Source of the DNA: JARRRD01 sp046706685
GTDB lineage: Bacteria; Nitrospirota; Thermodesulfovibrionia; Thermodesulfovibrionales; UBA6898
Direction of reading: 5' to 3'
Assembly: GCA_046706685.1 (NCBI GenBank)
Contig: JBJKPE010000209.1
Coordinates: 1 to 13,274, forward strand
DNA: 13,274 nucleotides
Part shown: one piece after another, positions 1 through 7,347 of the stretch
Position numbering within the stretch: the stretch's first letter is position 1
How the letters are laid out: every line of letters starts with the position of its first letter
The notes under the pieces: generated by a model
The model's database searches: none
What the model saw: only the letters and a program-made list of their open reading frames with translations
What the model was told of the DNA's origin: nothing
Translations under genes and position numbers: made by a program

Positions 1-71
1 GCATTATATAACCTTTCAGGAAATTCATCCATCACCGCCGCGGTGACGGGTGATAGACGGCCGCGGGTCTA

Positions 72-80
72 TGATATAAT
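72..80 (+). promoter_or_regulatory. Extended -10 promoter for the UPF0173-birA pair
   Basis: The sequence TG-A-TATAAT is a perfect extended -10 element (TGn followed by TATAAT). I see no good -35 hexamer 16-18 bases upstream, which extended -10 promoters tolerate. Transcription would start near position 87, leaving a 5' leader of about 55 bases. That leader contains a small dyad, TGAT-A-ATCA (110-118), of unknown role. Assignment as a promoter is inference from sequence match alone. Confidence 0.55.
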
Positions 81-142
81 GGCTGATACTGTGACAGAGA
101 CCAGGGGTGTGATAATCATACAAGAACGGACAGGAGGTTTCC

Positions 143-757
143 ATGTTTAAAAACATTCATTGGCTCGGGCACGATACCTTCAAGATAACGGGTGAAAAGG
201 TCATATATACGGACCCCTTCAGGATCAAGAAAAGAGATACGGCTGATATCATTCTTATAACACATGAGCATCATGACCATTGTTCGCCCGAGGACGTCGA
301 GAAGATCAGCTCTCCGCAGACAGTGATCGTAGCCCCGGCGGACTGCCGCGAAAAGCTCGCAGGCGATGTGAGAGTCGTAAAACCGGGTGATGTGATAGAG
401 GTCGCGGGGATACGCATCGAGGCCGTCCCATCCTACAATACAAACAAGAAGTTTCACACAAAGGACAGGGGATGGGTTGGATATATGTTCACGGTGGACG
501 GAAAGAGGATCTATATTGCAGGCGATACCGACCGCATACCGGAGATGAAGGATTTCAAGGCCGACATAGCCCTGCTGCCGGTTTCAGGGACATACGTCAT
601 GACCGCCGAAGAGGCGGTCATGGCGGCCCTCGATATCCGGCCTTCGGTCGCGATCCCGATGCATTACGGTTCCATAGTTGGAACGGATGCCGACGCAGCA
701 AAGTTTGCGGAAGGCCTGAAAGGCAAAATTGAAGTTCTGATGCTTAAGGAAGAATAA
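143..757 (+). CDS. UPF0173-type metal-dependent hydrolase (metallo-beta-lactamase fold)
   Basis: This 204-residue protein has the metallo-beta-lactamase fold of the UPF0173 (YtkL-like) family, which has no agreed substrate. Visible metal-binding features are the HxHxDH motif (HEHHDH, residues 41-46), His105, Asp128 in AGDTD (126-130) and His174 in PMHYG. The set is complete, so the protein should bind two metal ions and hydrolyse some bond in the cytoplasm; there is no signal peptide. The start is fixed by an AGGAGG ribosome binding site (132-137) five bases before the ATG. The stop codon overlaps the start of birA by one base (TAATG), so the two are probably translated together. The link to biotin attachment is positional only. 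Family assignment is confident, substrate unknown. Confidence 0.9.
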   Translation: MFKNIHWLGHDTFKITGEKVIYTDPFRIKKRDTADIILITHEHHDHCSPEDVEKISSPQTVIVAPADCREKLAGDVRVVKPGDVIEVAGIRIEAVPSYNTNKKFHTKDRGWVGYMFTVDGKRIYIAGDTDRIPEMKDFKADIALLPVSGTYVMTAEEAVMAALDIRPSVAIPMHYGSIVGTDADAAKFAEGLKGKIEVLMLKEE

Positions 758-1722
758 TGCCTTTCCGTGTGCTCCGTATGCTCCCAAAAGGGGAAGGGTG
801 CCTCTCGGGCGAAAAGATCAGTTCCGAACTCGGCATGACAAAGACGTCCGTCCGCAATAAGATCGCGGCCTTGAGGGCGAAGGGCTTTGTTATCGACGCT
901 GTGCCGTCACGCGGTTACAGGCTGATACAATCGCCTGACCTTTCCGGAGAAGAGATTATCTCCAGGGTGTGGGGCGGCATGTGGAAGGAAGTCGTCTGCT
1001 ACAAATCCGTGGATTCTACCAACGAGATCGCTGCTGCACTCTGCCCGGGCAGGAAGCCGGCAGGGGGCACTGTCATAGTCGCTGACACGCAGGAAAAGGG
1101 CAGGGGCAGGCTCGGGAGACAATGGATTTCCCCGCCGGGACTCAATATTTACATGAGCGTTGTCCTGGTGCCCTCGATCGCGCCGAAGGATGCGACCCTG
1201 TTGACCATCCTGAGCGCGGTGGCCTGTACAAACGCCCTGAGGGAGAGATGCGGCGTCGACGTTTCGATAAAATGGCCCAATGACCTTATGATAAAGGGGA
1301 AGAAAGTCGGAGGCATCCTGACCGAAACAAGGGTTGAAGCCGACAGGATCGCCTGGGCCGTAATAGGCATCGGAATTAACGTGAACATGGATTCCGGCTC
1401 TTTTCCCGCCGCTATAAGGAAAACGGCGACTTCAATAAAGGCCGAGGGGGGGAGGCATCACTCACGGAGCGGACTGATCGCGGCGATACTGGAGGAACTC
1501 GAGAAATCCTACAGTACCCTCGTGAATGTAGGAAGGACCCCCCTCGTCAACAGATGGAGACAGATGTCCTGTACGCCGGGGAATCATGTATGCGTAACCG
1601 AGGGAAACCGGCAGGTATCAGGATTTGCCGAAGACATCGATGATGAGGGCATGCTGCTCGTGCGCCTGCCCTCGGGTGAACTGAAAAGGATGGGGGCCGG
1701 GGACCTGACTATAATCAGGTAA
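757..1722 (+). CDS. birA: Biotin-protein ligase / biotin operon repressor BirA
   Basis: BirA activates biotin with ATP to biotinyl-AMP and transfers it to a lysine of biotin carrier proteins such as the acetyl-CoA carboxylase subunit. The 321 residues show the class II layout: an N-terminal winged helix (about 1-58, SGEKISSELGMTKTSVRNKI region), a catalytic domain (about 75-255) and a C-terminal SH3-like domain (about 270-321). Signature motifs are SVDSTNE (84-90), the biotinyl-AMP loop GRGRLGR (115-121), KWPNDL (172-177) and GKKVGGILTE (181-190). The ATG overlaps the stop of the hydrolase gene by one base, and the early start is supported because helix 1 of the DNA-binding domain would otherwise be cut. 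The HTH domain implies that it can also repress biotin genes. I see no BirA-type operator in this window. Confidence 0.96.
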   Translation: MPFRVLRMLPKGEGCLSGEKISSELGMTKTSVRNKIAALRAKGFVIDAVPSRGYRLIQSPDLSGEEIISRVWGGMWKEVVCYKSVDSTNEIAAALCPGRKPAGGTVIVADTQEKGRGRLGRQWISPPGLNIYMSVVLVPSIAPKDATLLTILSAVACTNALRERCGVDVSIKWPNDLMIKGKKVGGILTETRVEADRIAWAVIGIGINVNMDSGSFPAAIRKTATSIKAEGGRHHSRSGLIAAILEELEKSYSTLVNVGRTPLVNRWRQMSCTPGNHVCVTEGNRQVSGFAEDIDDEGMLLVRLPSGELKRMGAGDLTIIR

Positions 1723-1860
1723 GAGATGAAAAGAGGTTGCCGCGATCGACGATAGGCAGCCGGTCTGAAGCTTCCCTGAAAGGGCAGGAGGCCTGTTCGA
1801 CAAGGCATTAAGGAAATCCCCTGATCATGCGAGGTCTTTGGAAGGACTGAGAAGAATCGG

Positions 1861-2361
1861 TTAGTTTCGGCCCGATTTCCTTGAATAATACTCTATCTCT
1901 ATAAGTCTTCTCTTGATGTCGACGCCGGAAGAGTAGCCTCCTATGGAGCCGTCGGACTCTATGATCCTGTGGCATGGGAAAATGATCGGGATGGGGTTCT
2001 TGCCCAGTGCGTTACCCACGGCCCGGGATGCCCGGGGGCGGCCTATCCTGCCGGCAAGCCATTTGTAGGTTCTGGTCTCCCCGTAAGGGACCTCTTTAAG
2101 AGTATTCCAGACCTGCCTTTCGAATTCGCTCCCCTCCTCAAAAGAGGTCTCGCACGAAAAATCCGTTCTTCCTCCGTCGAAGTATTCGGTCAGTTCATTC
2201 TTCGCAACGGCGGTCGCATGGCCGCTTCTGAATATTATTCCGCGAGGCCGCAGGAAGGTTATGCCGGTCAGAACAGAACCGTTGAAGGTCAGGTAGAGGG
2301 TCCCCAGAGGGGTCTCAAGGGCGTCAAAAGACTCTTTGCCGGCCGCGACTGATCTTTTCAC
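1861..2361 (-). CDS. ogt: Methylated-DNA--protein-cysteine methyltransferase
   Basis: This suicide DNA repair protein moves alkyl groups from O6-alkylguanine (and O4-alkylthymine) to its own cysteine. The 166 residues match the single-domain Ogt/MGMT layout: a variable N-terminal ribonuclease-like domain (about 14-75) and the C-terminal active domain (about 78-160). Seen directly are the acceptor motif PCHRI with Cys130, the helix-turn-helix recognition segment with the arginine finger in RAVGNAL (113-119), and the Asn hinge at 122. There is no Ada-type N-terminal metal domain. The start is GTG with a weak GGGGAA site upstream; no in-frame ATG exists in the body. It is convergent with birA (137-base gap, no clear terminator or structured RNA) and divergent from gnnA. 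It is probably a single-gene unit. Confidence 0.95.
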   Translation of the reverse strand: MKRSVAAGKESFDALETPLGTLYLTFNGSVLTGITFLRPRGIIFRSGHATAVAKNELTEYFDGGRTDFSCETSFEEGSEFERQVWNTLKEVPYGETRTYKWLAGRIGRPRASRAVGNALGKNPIPIIFPCHRIIESDGSIGGYSSGVDIKRRLIEIEYYSRKSGRN

Positions 2362-2416
2362 CGGATTCCCCGCAATCTGAATTTTTTCGCTCCAGCGGAC
2401 GTCCGCACCTCTCTAT

Positions 2417-2447
2417 AATATACACCGCAGTGCGGAGCCCCCGTCAA
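2417..2447 (-). promoter_or_regulatory. Possible ogt promoter with long spacer and central dyad
   Basis: On the minus strand a TTGACG box (plus positions 2442-2447) and a TATATT box (2417-2422) are separated by 19 bases, longer than the usual 17. The spacer holds a perfect short dyad, CCGCA-G-TGCGG on the plus strand (2425-2435). The -10 region is also AT-rich on the plus strand (TATAAT, 2414-2419) and could serve the divergent gnnA, but I find no matching -35 for that direction. The rest of the 2362-2625 interval shows no further gene or clear promoter. Confidence 0.35.
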
Positions 2448-2625
2448 TCCCGAAAGGCCCTTCCGACTCTCCCGCGAGGAAGAGGACAAGGAGTAATGGG
2501 GTATTTGAGGCCAATGATAAACCGGGACGGACTTATACAGGGCCATGGCGGAGCCTTCCTGTATCTTGCCGAAAAGATGCGCGATAGTGCAAAATATCAC
2601 TTAAACTTTTTTGCGGGGGCTGAGT

Positions 2626-3546
2626 GTGGCGGTGCGTGTTGGCGTAATAGGTGTAGGTTATCTCGGGCGGCATCATGCGAGGATTTATTCCGAACTCGCA
2701 AATGTCGAACTGGCCGGGGTTGCCGATCTCGATAAGGCGGCGGCCGTTGAGATAGCCGGCAGGTACGGCTGCATTTCATATGCCGATTACAGGGAACTGA
2801 TAGCTCTCTGCGATGCCGTCAGTATCGTCACTCCCACGTCGACCCATCGCGACATCGCACTGGACTGCCTCAGGGGCGGGAAGGACATTCTCATCGAAAA
2901 GCCGATCACGAAAAGTCTGGAAGAGGCAGGCGATATTATTGATGAGGCACGGCGCAGGAACCTGATCCTTCAGGTCGGACATCTCGAACGGTACAATCCC
3001 GGAGTGGTTGCCGTCTCGGAAATGATCACGGACCCGTGGTTCATAGAATGCGAGCGCCTCTCCCCGTTTCTAGGAAGGGGAACCGATGTGGATGTCACAC
3101 TGGACCTGATGATCCATGATGTCGACATCGTAATGAGTATGGTCAAGTCCGGTCTTAGAGACATTCGGGCGACAGGGGGAAGCATCGCGACGCAGAACAT
3201 CGATGTTGCAAAGGCCTGGCTGGAATTTGAGAACGGATGCACGGCCGTGCTTGCCGCAAGCAGGCTTGAGCAGGAGAAACGGCGGACGCTCAGGGTCTTC
3301 CAGGCGGATTCGTATATATCGGTCGATTATCAGAACCAGAGGATCGCGCGCCATCGGAAGAACGGCGGCGCTTCGCCCGAGATCATTACGCCCGAGGTCA
3401 GGGAACCACTCAAGGAAGAGCTGAAGGACTTTGTGCGCTGCGTAATGACAAGAGCAAAACCGAGGGTTTCGGGCGATGATGCGGCCAAAGCGCTGCGGAC
3501 CGTGATTGAGATAAGCGACGCCGTGAGAGGCGGACACCGGACGTAA
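2626..3546 (+). CDS. gnnA: Gfo/Idh/MocA oxidoreductase, probable UDP-GlcNAc 3-dehydrogenase GnnA
   Basis: This is an NAD(P)-dependent sugar dehydrogenase of the Gfo/Idh/MocA family, about 306 residues. The Rossmann motif GVGYLG is at 9-14, the family EKP motif at 91-93, GHLERYNP at 118-125, and the catalytic-helix IHDVD around 163-167. The specific call rests on context: it is followed by a DegT-type aminotransferase and then lpxB. This is the arrangement of gnnA-gnnB in Acidithiobacillus ferrooxidans, where GnnA oxidises the 3-OH of UDP-GlcNAc to the 3-keto sugar. The start is uncertain among TTG 2611, GTG 2626 and GTG 2632; I chose 2626 because a GGGGG run (2615-2619) sits six bases upstream. 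Another dehydrogenation role in surface-sugar synthesis is the main alternative. Confidence 0.8.
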   Translation: MAVRVGVIGVGYLGRHHARIYSELANVELAGVADLDKAAAVEIAGRYGCISYADYRELIALCDAVSIVTPTSTHRDIALDCLRGGKDILIEKPITKSLEEAGDIIDEARRRNLILQVGHLERYNPGVVAVSEMITDPWFIECERLSPFLGRGTDVDVTLDLMIHDVDIVMSMVKSGLRDIRATGGSIATQNIDVAKAWLEFENGCTAVLAASRLEQEKRRTLRVFQADSYISVDYQNQRIARHRKNGGASPEIITPEVREPLKEELKDFVRCVMTRAKPRVSGDDAAKALRTVIEISDAVRGGHRT

Positions 3547-3570
3547 AGCGGGCCGGAAACGGTTCGCTTT
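3545..3570 (+). other. GNRA-capped stem-loop between gnnA and gnnB
   Basis: The arms AAAGCG (3545-3550) and CGCTTT (3565-3570) pair perfectly. Inside them are two G-U pairs and a CCG/CGG stem closed by a GAAA tetraloop (3556-3559), giving an 11-bp hairpin that overlaps the last bases of the gnnA stop codon. No T-run follows, so it is not an intrinsic terminator. It could slow decay of, or mark processing in, the gnnA-gnnB message. Function is inference. Confidence 0.5.
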
Positions 3571-3617
3571 GACTGAAAAGAAAGCGGGTACTAAATAGTG
3601 GAATGGAGAAAGTTCAT

Positions 3618-4712
3618 ATGATTCCCATGGTCGACCTTAAAAAGCAGTTTAATGACATCAGGGGAGAGGTCTGCGAAGTAATCACCGAGGTACTGGAAAG
3701 CTCGCAATACATACTCGGCCCGAGGGTTGCGGAACTCGAGGAAAAGATCGCAGAATATCACGGCCTGGAGCAGGCCGTCGGGGTCGCCTCCGGGACGGAC
3801 GCCCTCCATCTTGCCATCGAGGCGCTGGGCATAGGAGAAGGAGATGAAGTGATCACAACCCCCTTTACCTTCTTCGCAACAGCGGAGGCCATCCTTTACA
3901 CCGGTGCAACGCCCGTATTCGTCGATATAGAGCCGGATACCATGAACATAGACCCTTCCAGGATTGAAGAACGCATCACCAGACGGACGAAGGCGATCCT
4001 GCCCGTCCACCTCTTCGGCCATCCGGCCGACATGGATGCCGTCTGTGCGATAGCGGACCGGCATGGACTGAATGTGATAGAGGACTGTGCCCAGTCTTTC
4101 GGGGCCGAATTGCACGGGAAGAAGGCCGGCAGTTTCGGAGACGCAGGCTGCTTCAGCTTTTACCCCTCCAAGAACCTGGGAGCCTGCGGGGACGGCGGTA
4201 TGATTTTGCTGAATGACTCGACCGTGGCCGGGGATATCCGGAAGCTTCGGAACCATGGGACCAAAGGCCCGTATCAGCATCAGTCCGTCGGCTTCAACAG
4301 CAGACTCGATGAGCTTCAGGCGGCCGTGCTCCTCATCAAATTCAAACGCATAGACTCATACAACGGGTTGAGGAGGGAGAAGGCGGCCCTTTATAACGAG
4401 CTTCTGTCGGACAGTGTCCAGCGTCCGGTTGAAAAACCCGGCTCAACCCATGTTTACCATCAATATACGATCAGGAGCGGGAGGCGGGACAGCATACAGG
4501 AATGTCTCCGCAAGAGGGACATTGCGTCGGTGGTGTATTATCCGGTCCCCCTGCATCTCCAGGAGGCGGTGGAGTTTCTGGGGTATAAACGGGGAGATTT
4601 CCCTGTTGCTGAAGACGCTGCGGCAAAGGTCCTCTCCCTGCCCATGTACCCGGAACTCGAGGAGGCAGAGATCAGGGAGATCGCCGACAGTATCAACCAT
4701 CTCTGTTCCTGA
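3618..4712 (+). CDS. gnnB: DegT/DnrJ/EryC1 aminotransferase, probable GnnB
   Basis: This PLP-dependent fold-type I sugar aminotransferase has about 364 residues, a normal length for DegT/DnrJ/EryC1/StrS enzymes. Visible features are the phosphate-binding GTDAL (59-63), the PLP-ring segment DCAQSFGAE (156-164) and the Schiff-base lysine in FYPSK (Lys185), followed by LGACGDGG. In the GnnAB pathway it transfers the amino group of glutamate onto the 3-keto group made by GnnA, giving UDP-GlcNAc3N, a lipid A precursor. Position between gnnA and lpxB supports this. Two starts are possible: ATG 3603, and ATG 3618 with a GGAG site nine bases upstream. The latter gives the family-typical N-terminus MIPMVDLKKQF. 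The fold is certain; the exact substrate is inferred from context. Confidence 0.83.
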   Translation: MIPMVDLKKQFNDIRGEVCEVITEVLESSQYILGPRVAELEEKIAEYHGLEQAVGVASGTDALHLAIEALGIGEGDEVITTPFTFFATAEAILYTGATPVFVDIEPDTMNIDPSRIEERITRRTKAILPVHLFGHPADMDAVCAIADRHGLNVIEDCAQSFGAELHGKKAGSFGDAGCFSFYPSKNLGACGDGGMILLNDSTVAGDIRKLRNHGTKGPYQHQSVGFNSRLDELQAAVLLIKFKRIDSYNGLRREKAALYNELLSDSVQRPVEKPGSTHVYHQYTIRSGRRDSIQECLRKRDIASVVYYPVPLHLQEAVEFLGYKRGDFPVAEDAAAKVLSLPMYPELEEAEIREIADSINHLCS

Positions 4713-4747
4713 CCTGCCCCTGATGCGCCATAATAAAGAGGGACGGT

Positions 4748-4786
4748 ATGCAGAAAAAGCCCATATATGGCGGGGGTGATCGGTAA
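4748..4786 (+). CDS. Possible 12-codon leader ORF coupled to lpxB
   Basis: An ATG with a decent GAGGG site (4738-4742, five bases upstream) opens a short frame encoding MQKKPIYGGGDR. Its TAA overlaps the lpxB ATG by one base (TAATG), and its last codons contain the GGGGGTGAT that would serve as the lpxB ribosome binding site. This could be a translational-coupling leader. It may also be chance: it is tiny and has no independent evidence of expression. Confidence 0.25.
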   Translation: MQKKPIYGGGDR

Positions 4787-5928
4787 TGTCCGATTCGGTC
4801 ATGATCGTCACGGGGGAAAGTTCAGGCGAGCTTTACGGCTCTCTCCTGGCGCAGTCCCTCCGAAAGAGAATGCCCGGCCTCAGGATCACCGGGATAGGGG
4901 GCGAGAGGATGAGGGCGGCCGGCGTAGAGCTGATCTCGGGTATCTCGGGCGCCTTTGGTCTCACGGAGGTGATATCTTCTCTCGGGACGTTGAGGGCGAC
5001 TTTCAACAGTGCTGTCGCGGCGCTCAGGACCGACAGGCCTGCAGTCCTCGTTCTGATAGACTATCCGGACTTTAACCTGAAACTGGCCGGAGAGGCGAAG
5101 AAGAACGACATCCGGATACTTTATTACGTCAGCCCTCAGGTCTGGGCCTGGAGAAGAAAGAGGGTGAAAAAGATCGCCGCTCTCGTCGACAGGATGGCGG
5201 TAATTCTTCCTTTCGAAGAGGCTATCTACAGGGAGACCGGGCTTGCCGTGGAATTCGTCGGGCATCCCGTGCGTGACGAGATAAGGGGTATGGCGGCGAC
5301 CGGCAGGAATGAGCTCAGGGAGTCGCTCGGGCTGAAAAGCGGTCAGCCCCTCCTGTCGCTTCTGCCGGGGAGCAGGCCCAATGAGATCAGCAGGCTTCTA
5401 CCGGTGGTCTCTGCAGTAGTGCGGGAGTTCCGGAAAGAGTTCACTGACTTCCAGTTCTGCGTTCCCTTTGCACCCAACACTGAATTGGGCCGTTACGCCG
5501 GTGAGGTGGGGGAACTCCGGAGAATGGGAGTAGCGGTAAACCAGGGAGAATCGCTCAGGACCCTCGCTGCCTCTGACGCGGCTGTCGTAGCCTCGGGTAC
5601 CGCATCCCTGCAGGCGGTTTTCCTCGGAGTTCCTATAGTGGTTATGTACAAGCTCTTTCCTCTTACCTACTGGCTTGGCAAGATGATAGTCCGGGTCAAA
5701 TACATATCGCTGGTGAATATCCTCTCGGGCCGCGAGGTCGTCAAGGAACTCCTCCAGGGGAATGTCACCGCCGACAATATAGTCGGCGAGTTGCGGAGGA
5801 TCATTACGGACGAATCCTACAGGGCGAAAATGCTGGAGGCATGCGATGAAGTCAGCGGAATGTTTGCCGGAAAAGACGCATCCGACAGGGTTGCCGGAAT
5901 CGTCATGGAGATGGCGGGATGGCGATGA
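4786..5928 (+). CDS. lpxB: Lipid-A-disaccharide synthase LpxB
   Basis: LpxB joins a UDP-diacyl-hexosamine to the diacyl-hexosamine 1-phosphate, making the beta-1',6-linked lipid A disaccharide at the inner face of the cytoplasmic membrane. The 380 residues match the usual GT19 length. Motifs in order are GESSGE (10-15), IDYPDFN (91-97), YYVSPQVWAWR (113-123), FVGHPV (157-162), LLPGSRPNE (192-200), SGTASLQ (270-276) and YISLVNIL (306-313). Two positions depart from the common pattern: GEASGD reads GESSGE, and the usual Glu after SGTAxL is Gln276. The start ATG has a GGGGGTGAT site about ten bases upstream. It follows gnnB by 73 bases. If gnnAB work as inferred, this enzyme would act on amide-linked, diamino-sugar substrates. 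Confidence 0.96.
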   Translation: MSDSVMIVTGESSGELYGSLLAQSLRKRMPGLRITGIGGERMRAAGVELISGISGAFGLTEVISSLGTLRATFNSAVAALRTDRPAVLVLIDYPDFNLKLAGEAKKNDIRILYYVSPQVWAWRRKRVKKIAALVDRMAVILPFEEAIYRETGLAVEFVGHPVRDEIRGMAATGRNELRESLGLKSGQPLLSLLPGSRPNEISRLLPVVSAVVREFRKEFTDFQFCVPFAPNTELGRYAGEVGELRRMGVAVNQGESLRTLAASDAAVVASGTASLQAVFLGVPIVVMYKLFPLTYWLGKMIVRVKYISLVNILSGREVVKELLQGNVTADNIVGELRRIITDESYRAKMLEACDEVSGMFAGKDASDRVAGIVMEMAGWR

Positions 5929-6014
5929 AGGTTGAGGAGGAACGGGCGGCCGGATTTGTGAAAAGGCCCTGTTGCGGCGGCATTATCGCAGACAGCTCAG
6001 GGAGCAAAGGGTAA
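5925..6014 (+). CDS. Possible 29-codon ORF between lpxB and waaA
   Basis: The lpxB stop forms an ATGA overlap with an ATG that opens a 29-residue frame ending at 6014 (an in-frame ATG at 5919 would add two residues). The peptide begins MKVEEERAAGF and contains KRPCCGG; it has no membrane segment and I do not recognise it. The four-base overlap is typical of coupled genes, but the ATG lacks a convincing ribosome binding site. It could be chance or a gene remnant. Confidence 0.22.
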   Translation: MKVEEERAAGFVKRPCCGGIIADSSGSKG

Positions 6015-6040
6015 AGAAGTGCTAATCGGAAGGGATGCCG

Positions 6041-7294
6041 ATGTATCTGATATATAGCTTCCTGTATGCAGTGGCTCTCATTTTCCTTTTCATACCGCAG
6101 TATCTGAAGAGACCTGAGGATCTCAGGACGAGATGGCTCAGGGAAAAGTTCGGTTTTTTGGGTCCGGAAATTCCGGCGACGGACCCGCGGTGCATATGGG
6201 TTCACGCGGTATCCGTGGGCGAGGTCGGGGCCTGCATCCCCCTTCTGAGGAAATTGAAAGGCCTGCATCCGGAGATCCCGATCATTCTTTCCACAATCAC
6301 CGACACGGGGCGGAGAGTGGCAATGGACAAGGCACCTGAAGGGACCGTGGTGGTATATCTGCCCTTCGACCTGGGGTTCGTCCTGAGAGGTTTTATAAAA
6401 AAAATCCGGCCCCGCATCTTCATTGTGATCGAGACCGAAATCTGGCCGAACCTCTTCAGGACGCTGTCCTCGCGAGACATACCAGTAGTCATGCTCAACG
6501 GAAGGATATCCGAAAAGTCGTCTCGTGGATACAGGAAGGTCTCCTTTTTCATGAAGAAGGTCTTCGGTCACGTAAGGGTATTCGGCATGCAGGGTCCGGC
6601 AGATGGGCGGCGACTCGGAGAGATCGGAGCCGACCCGGAAAAGATCATCGTACTCGGAAATTTCAAGTTCGACCTCTCGATGCCGGAGGAGATACCCTCC
6701 TGGGCTGCCGCGCTCGGCGGACCGGTCATCGTGGCGGGGAGCACCTTCAGGGGCGAGGAGGAGATAATACTCTCCGCCTACCTCCAGAACATCGACAGGT
6801 TTCCCGCTCTCAAGCTCATCCTCGCCCCGAGGCATCCGGAACGCTTCAGTGAGGTGGAAGATATGCTCAGGGCAAAGAATTTAGTCTTCGCAAAGCGTTC
6901 TGATCTGGCAGCCGGGCATCTTCGCAATGCGTCCTCATATGGTGTCGTACTTCTCGACAGCGTTGGAGAGCTGGCCTCCGTCTACGGCATCGCCGACATA
7001 GCGGTGATAGGAAAGAGCTTCACAGGGCACGGCGGCCAGAACCCCCTTGAGCCGGCATACTGGGGAAAGGCCATAATCTGCGGGCACCACATGGAGAACT
7101 TCCCTTTTATCGAGGACTTCTACCGTGAAGGGGCTGCCTTCGAAACAAGTCCGTCCGAGCTCGCAAAAAAGATGCGTGAACTCCTGGTCACCCCTGAAAA
7201 AGCGAAGGAGGCGGGGGAAAAAGCGAAGAAGCTTTTTGCCGCCAATGCGGGCGCAGTAGGCAGGGCGATTCGAATAGTCGAAGGATATCTTTAG
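6041..7294 (+). CDS. waaA: 3-deoxy-D-manno-octulosonic acid (Kdo) transferase WaaA/KdtA
   Basis: WaaA transfers Kdo from CMP-Kdo onto lipid IVA, the first step of LPS core assembly, on the cytoplasmic side of the inner membrane. The protein (about 417 residues, family-typical) has an N-terminal hydrophobic anchor (about 2-18) and a GT-B fold of the GT30 family. Motifs are HAVSVGE with the catalytic-position Glu61, ETEIWPN (131-137), LNGRIS, GNFKFD (206-211), PRHPER (263-268) and GGQNPLEP (331-338). I chose ATG 6041 because the GGAAGGG site (6028-6034) sits six bases upstream; ATG 6035 leaves no spacing. Whether it adds one or two Kdo residues cannot be read from sequence. It lies 112 bases after lpxB. 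Confidence 0.95.
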   Translation: MYLIYSFLYAVALIFLFIPQYLKRPEDLRTRWLREKFGFLGPEIPATDPRCIWVHAVSVGEVGACIPLLRKLKGLHPEIPIILSTITDTGRRVAMDKAPEGTVVVYLPFDLGFVLRGFIKKIRPRIFIVIETEIWPNLFRTLSSRDIPVVMLNGRISEKSSRGYRKVSFFMKKVFGHVRVFGMQGPADGRRLGEIGADPEKIIVLGNFKFDLSMPEEIPSWAAALGGPVIVAGSTFRGEEEIILSAYLQNIDRFPALKLILAPRHPERFSEVEDMLRAKNLVFAKRSDLAAGHLRNASSYGVVLLDSVGELASVYGIADIAVIGKSFTGHGGQNPLEPAYWGKAIICGHHMENFPFIEDFYREGAAFETSPSELAKKMRELLVTPEKAKEAGEKAKKLFAANAGAVGRAIRIVEGYL

Positions 7295-7302
7295 CCCCCG
7301 GC

Positions 7303-7330
7303 TTGACATGATCCTCGAAGTTGTTAAGAT
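7303..7330 (+). promoter_or_regulatory. Candidate sigma70-type promoter for the small membrane protein
   Basis: A perfect TTGACA (7303-7308) is followed after 16 bases by TAAGAT (7325-7330, four of six matches to the -10 consensus). It starts eight bases after the waaA stop. The predicted start point lies close to the AGGAGAGGAGG ribosome binding site (7332-7342), so the leader would be very short. This would let the gene be expressed separately from the lipid A genes. Confidence 0.45.
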
Positions 7331-7347
7331 CAGGAGAGGAGGTCTTC

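Noticed and set aside
1..60. Minus-strand TATAAT (positions 3-8) and GC-rich dyads (CACCG/CGGTG, ATCACC/GGTGAT)
   Set aside because: There is no -35 box and the downstream region is outside the window; the dyads have no T-run, so neither a promoter nor a terminator can be supported.
1723..1860. Possible structured RNA or bidirectional terminator between birA and ogt
   Set aside because: Only short hairpins (such as CCCT-gaa-AGGG and a six-pair GGTCTT hairpin) are visible; no riboswitch core and no T-run on either strand.
2430..2735. 101-codon plus-strand frame between ogt and gnnA
   Set aside because: It runs out of frame well into gnnA, its composition is arginine-rich noise, and its best internal ATG (2496) has a Shine-Dalgarno only two bases away.
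3591..4280. 229-codon minus-strand frame antisense to gnnB
   Set aside because: It has no recognisable motif, while gnnB has a full set of PLP-enzyme motifs on the plus strand.
5903..6835. 310-codon minus-strand frame antisense to waaA
   Set aside because: It overlaps a clear waaA gene and shows no family signature or ribosome binding site.
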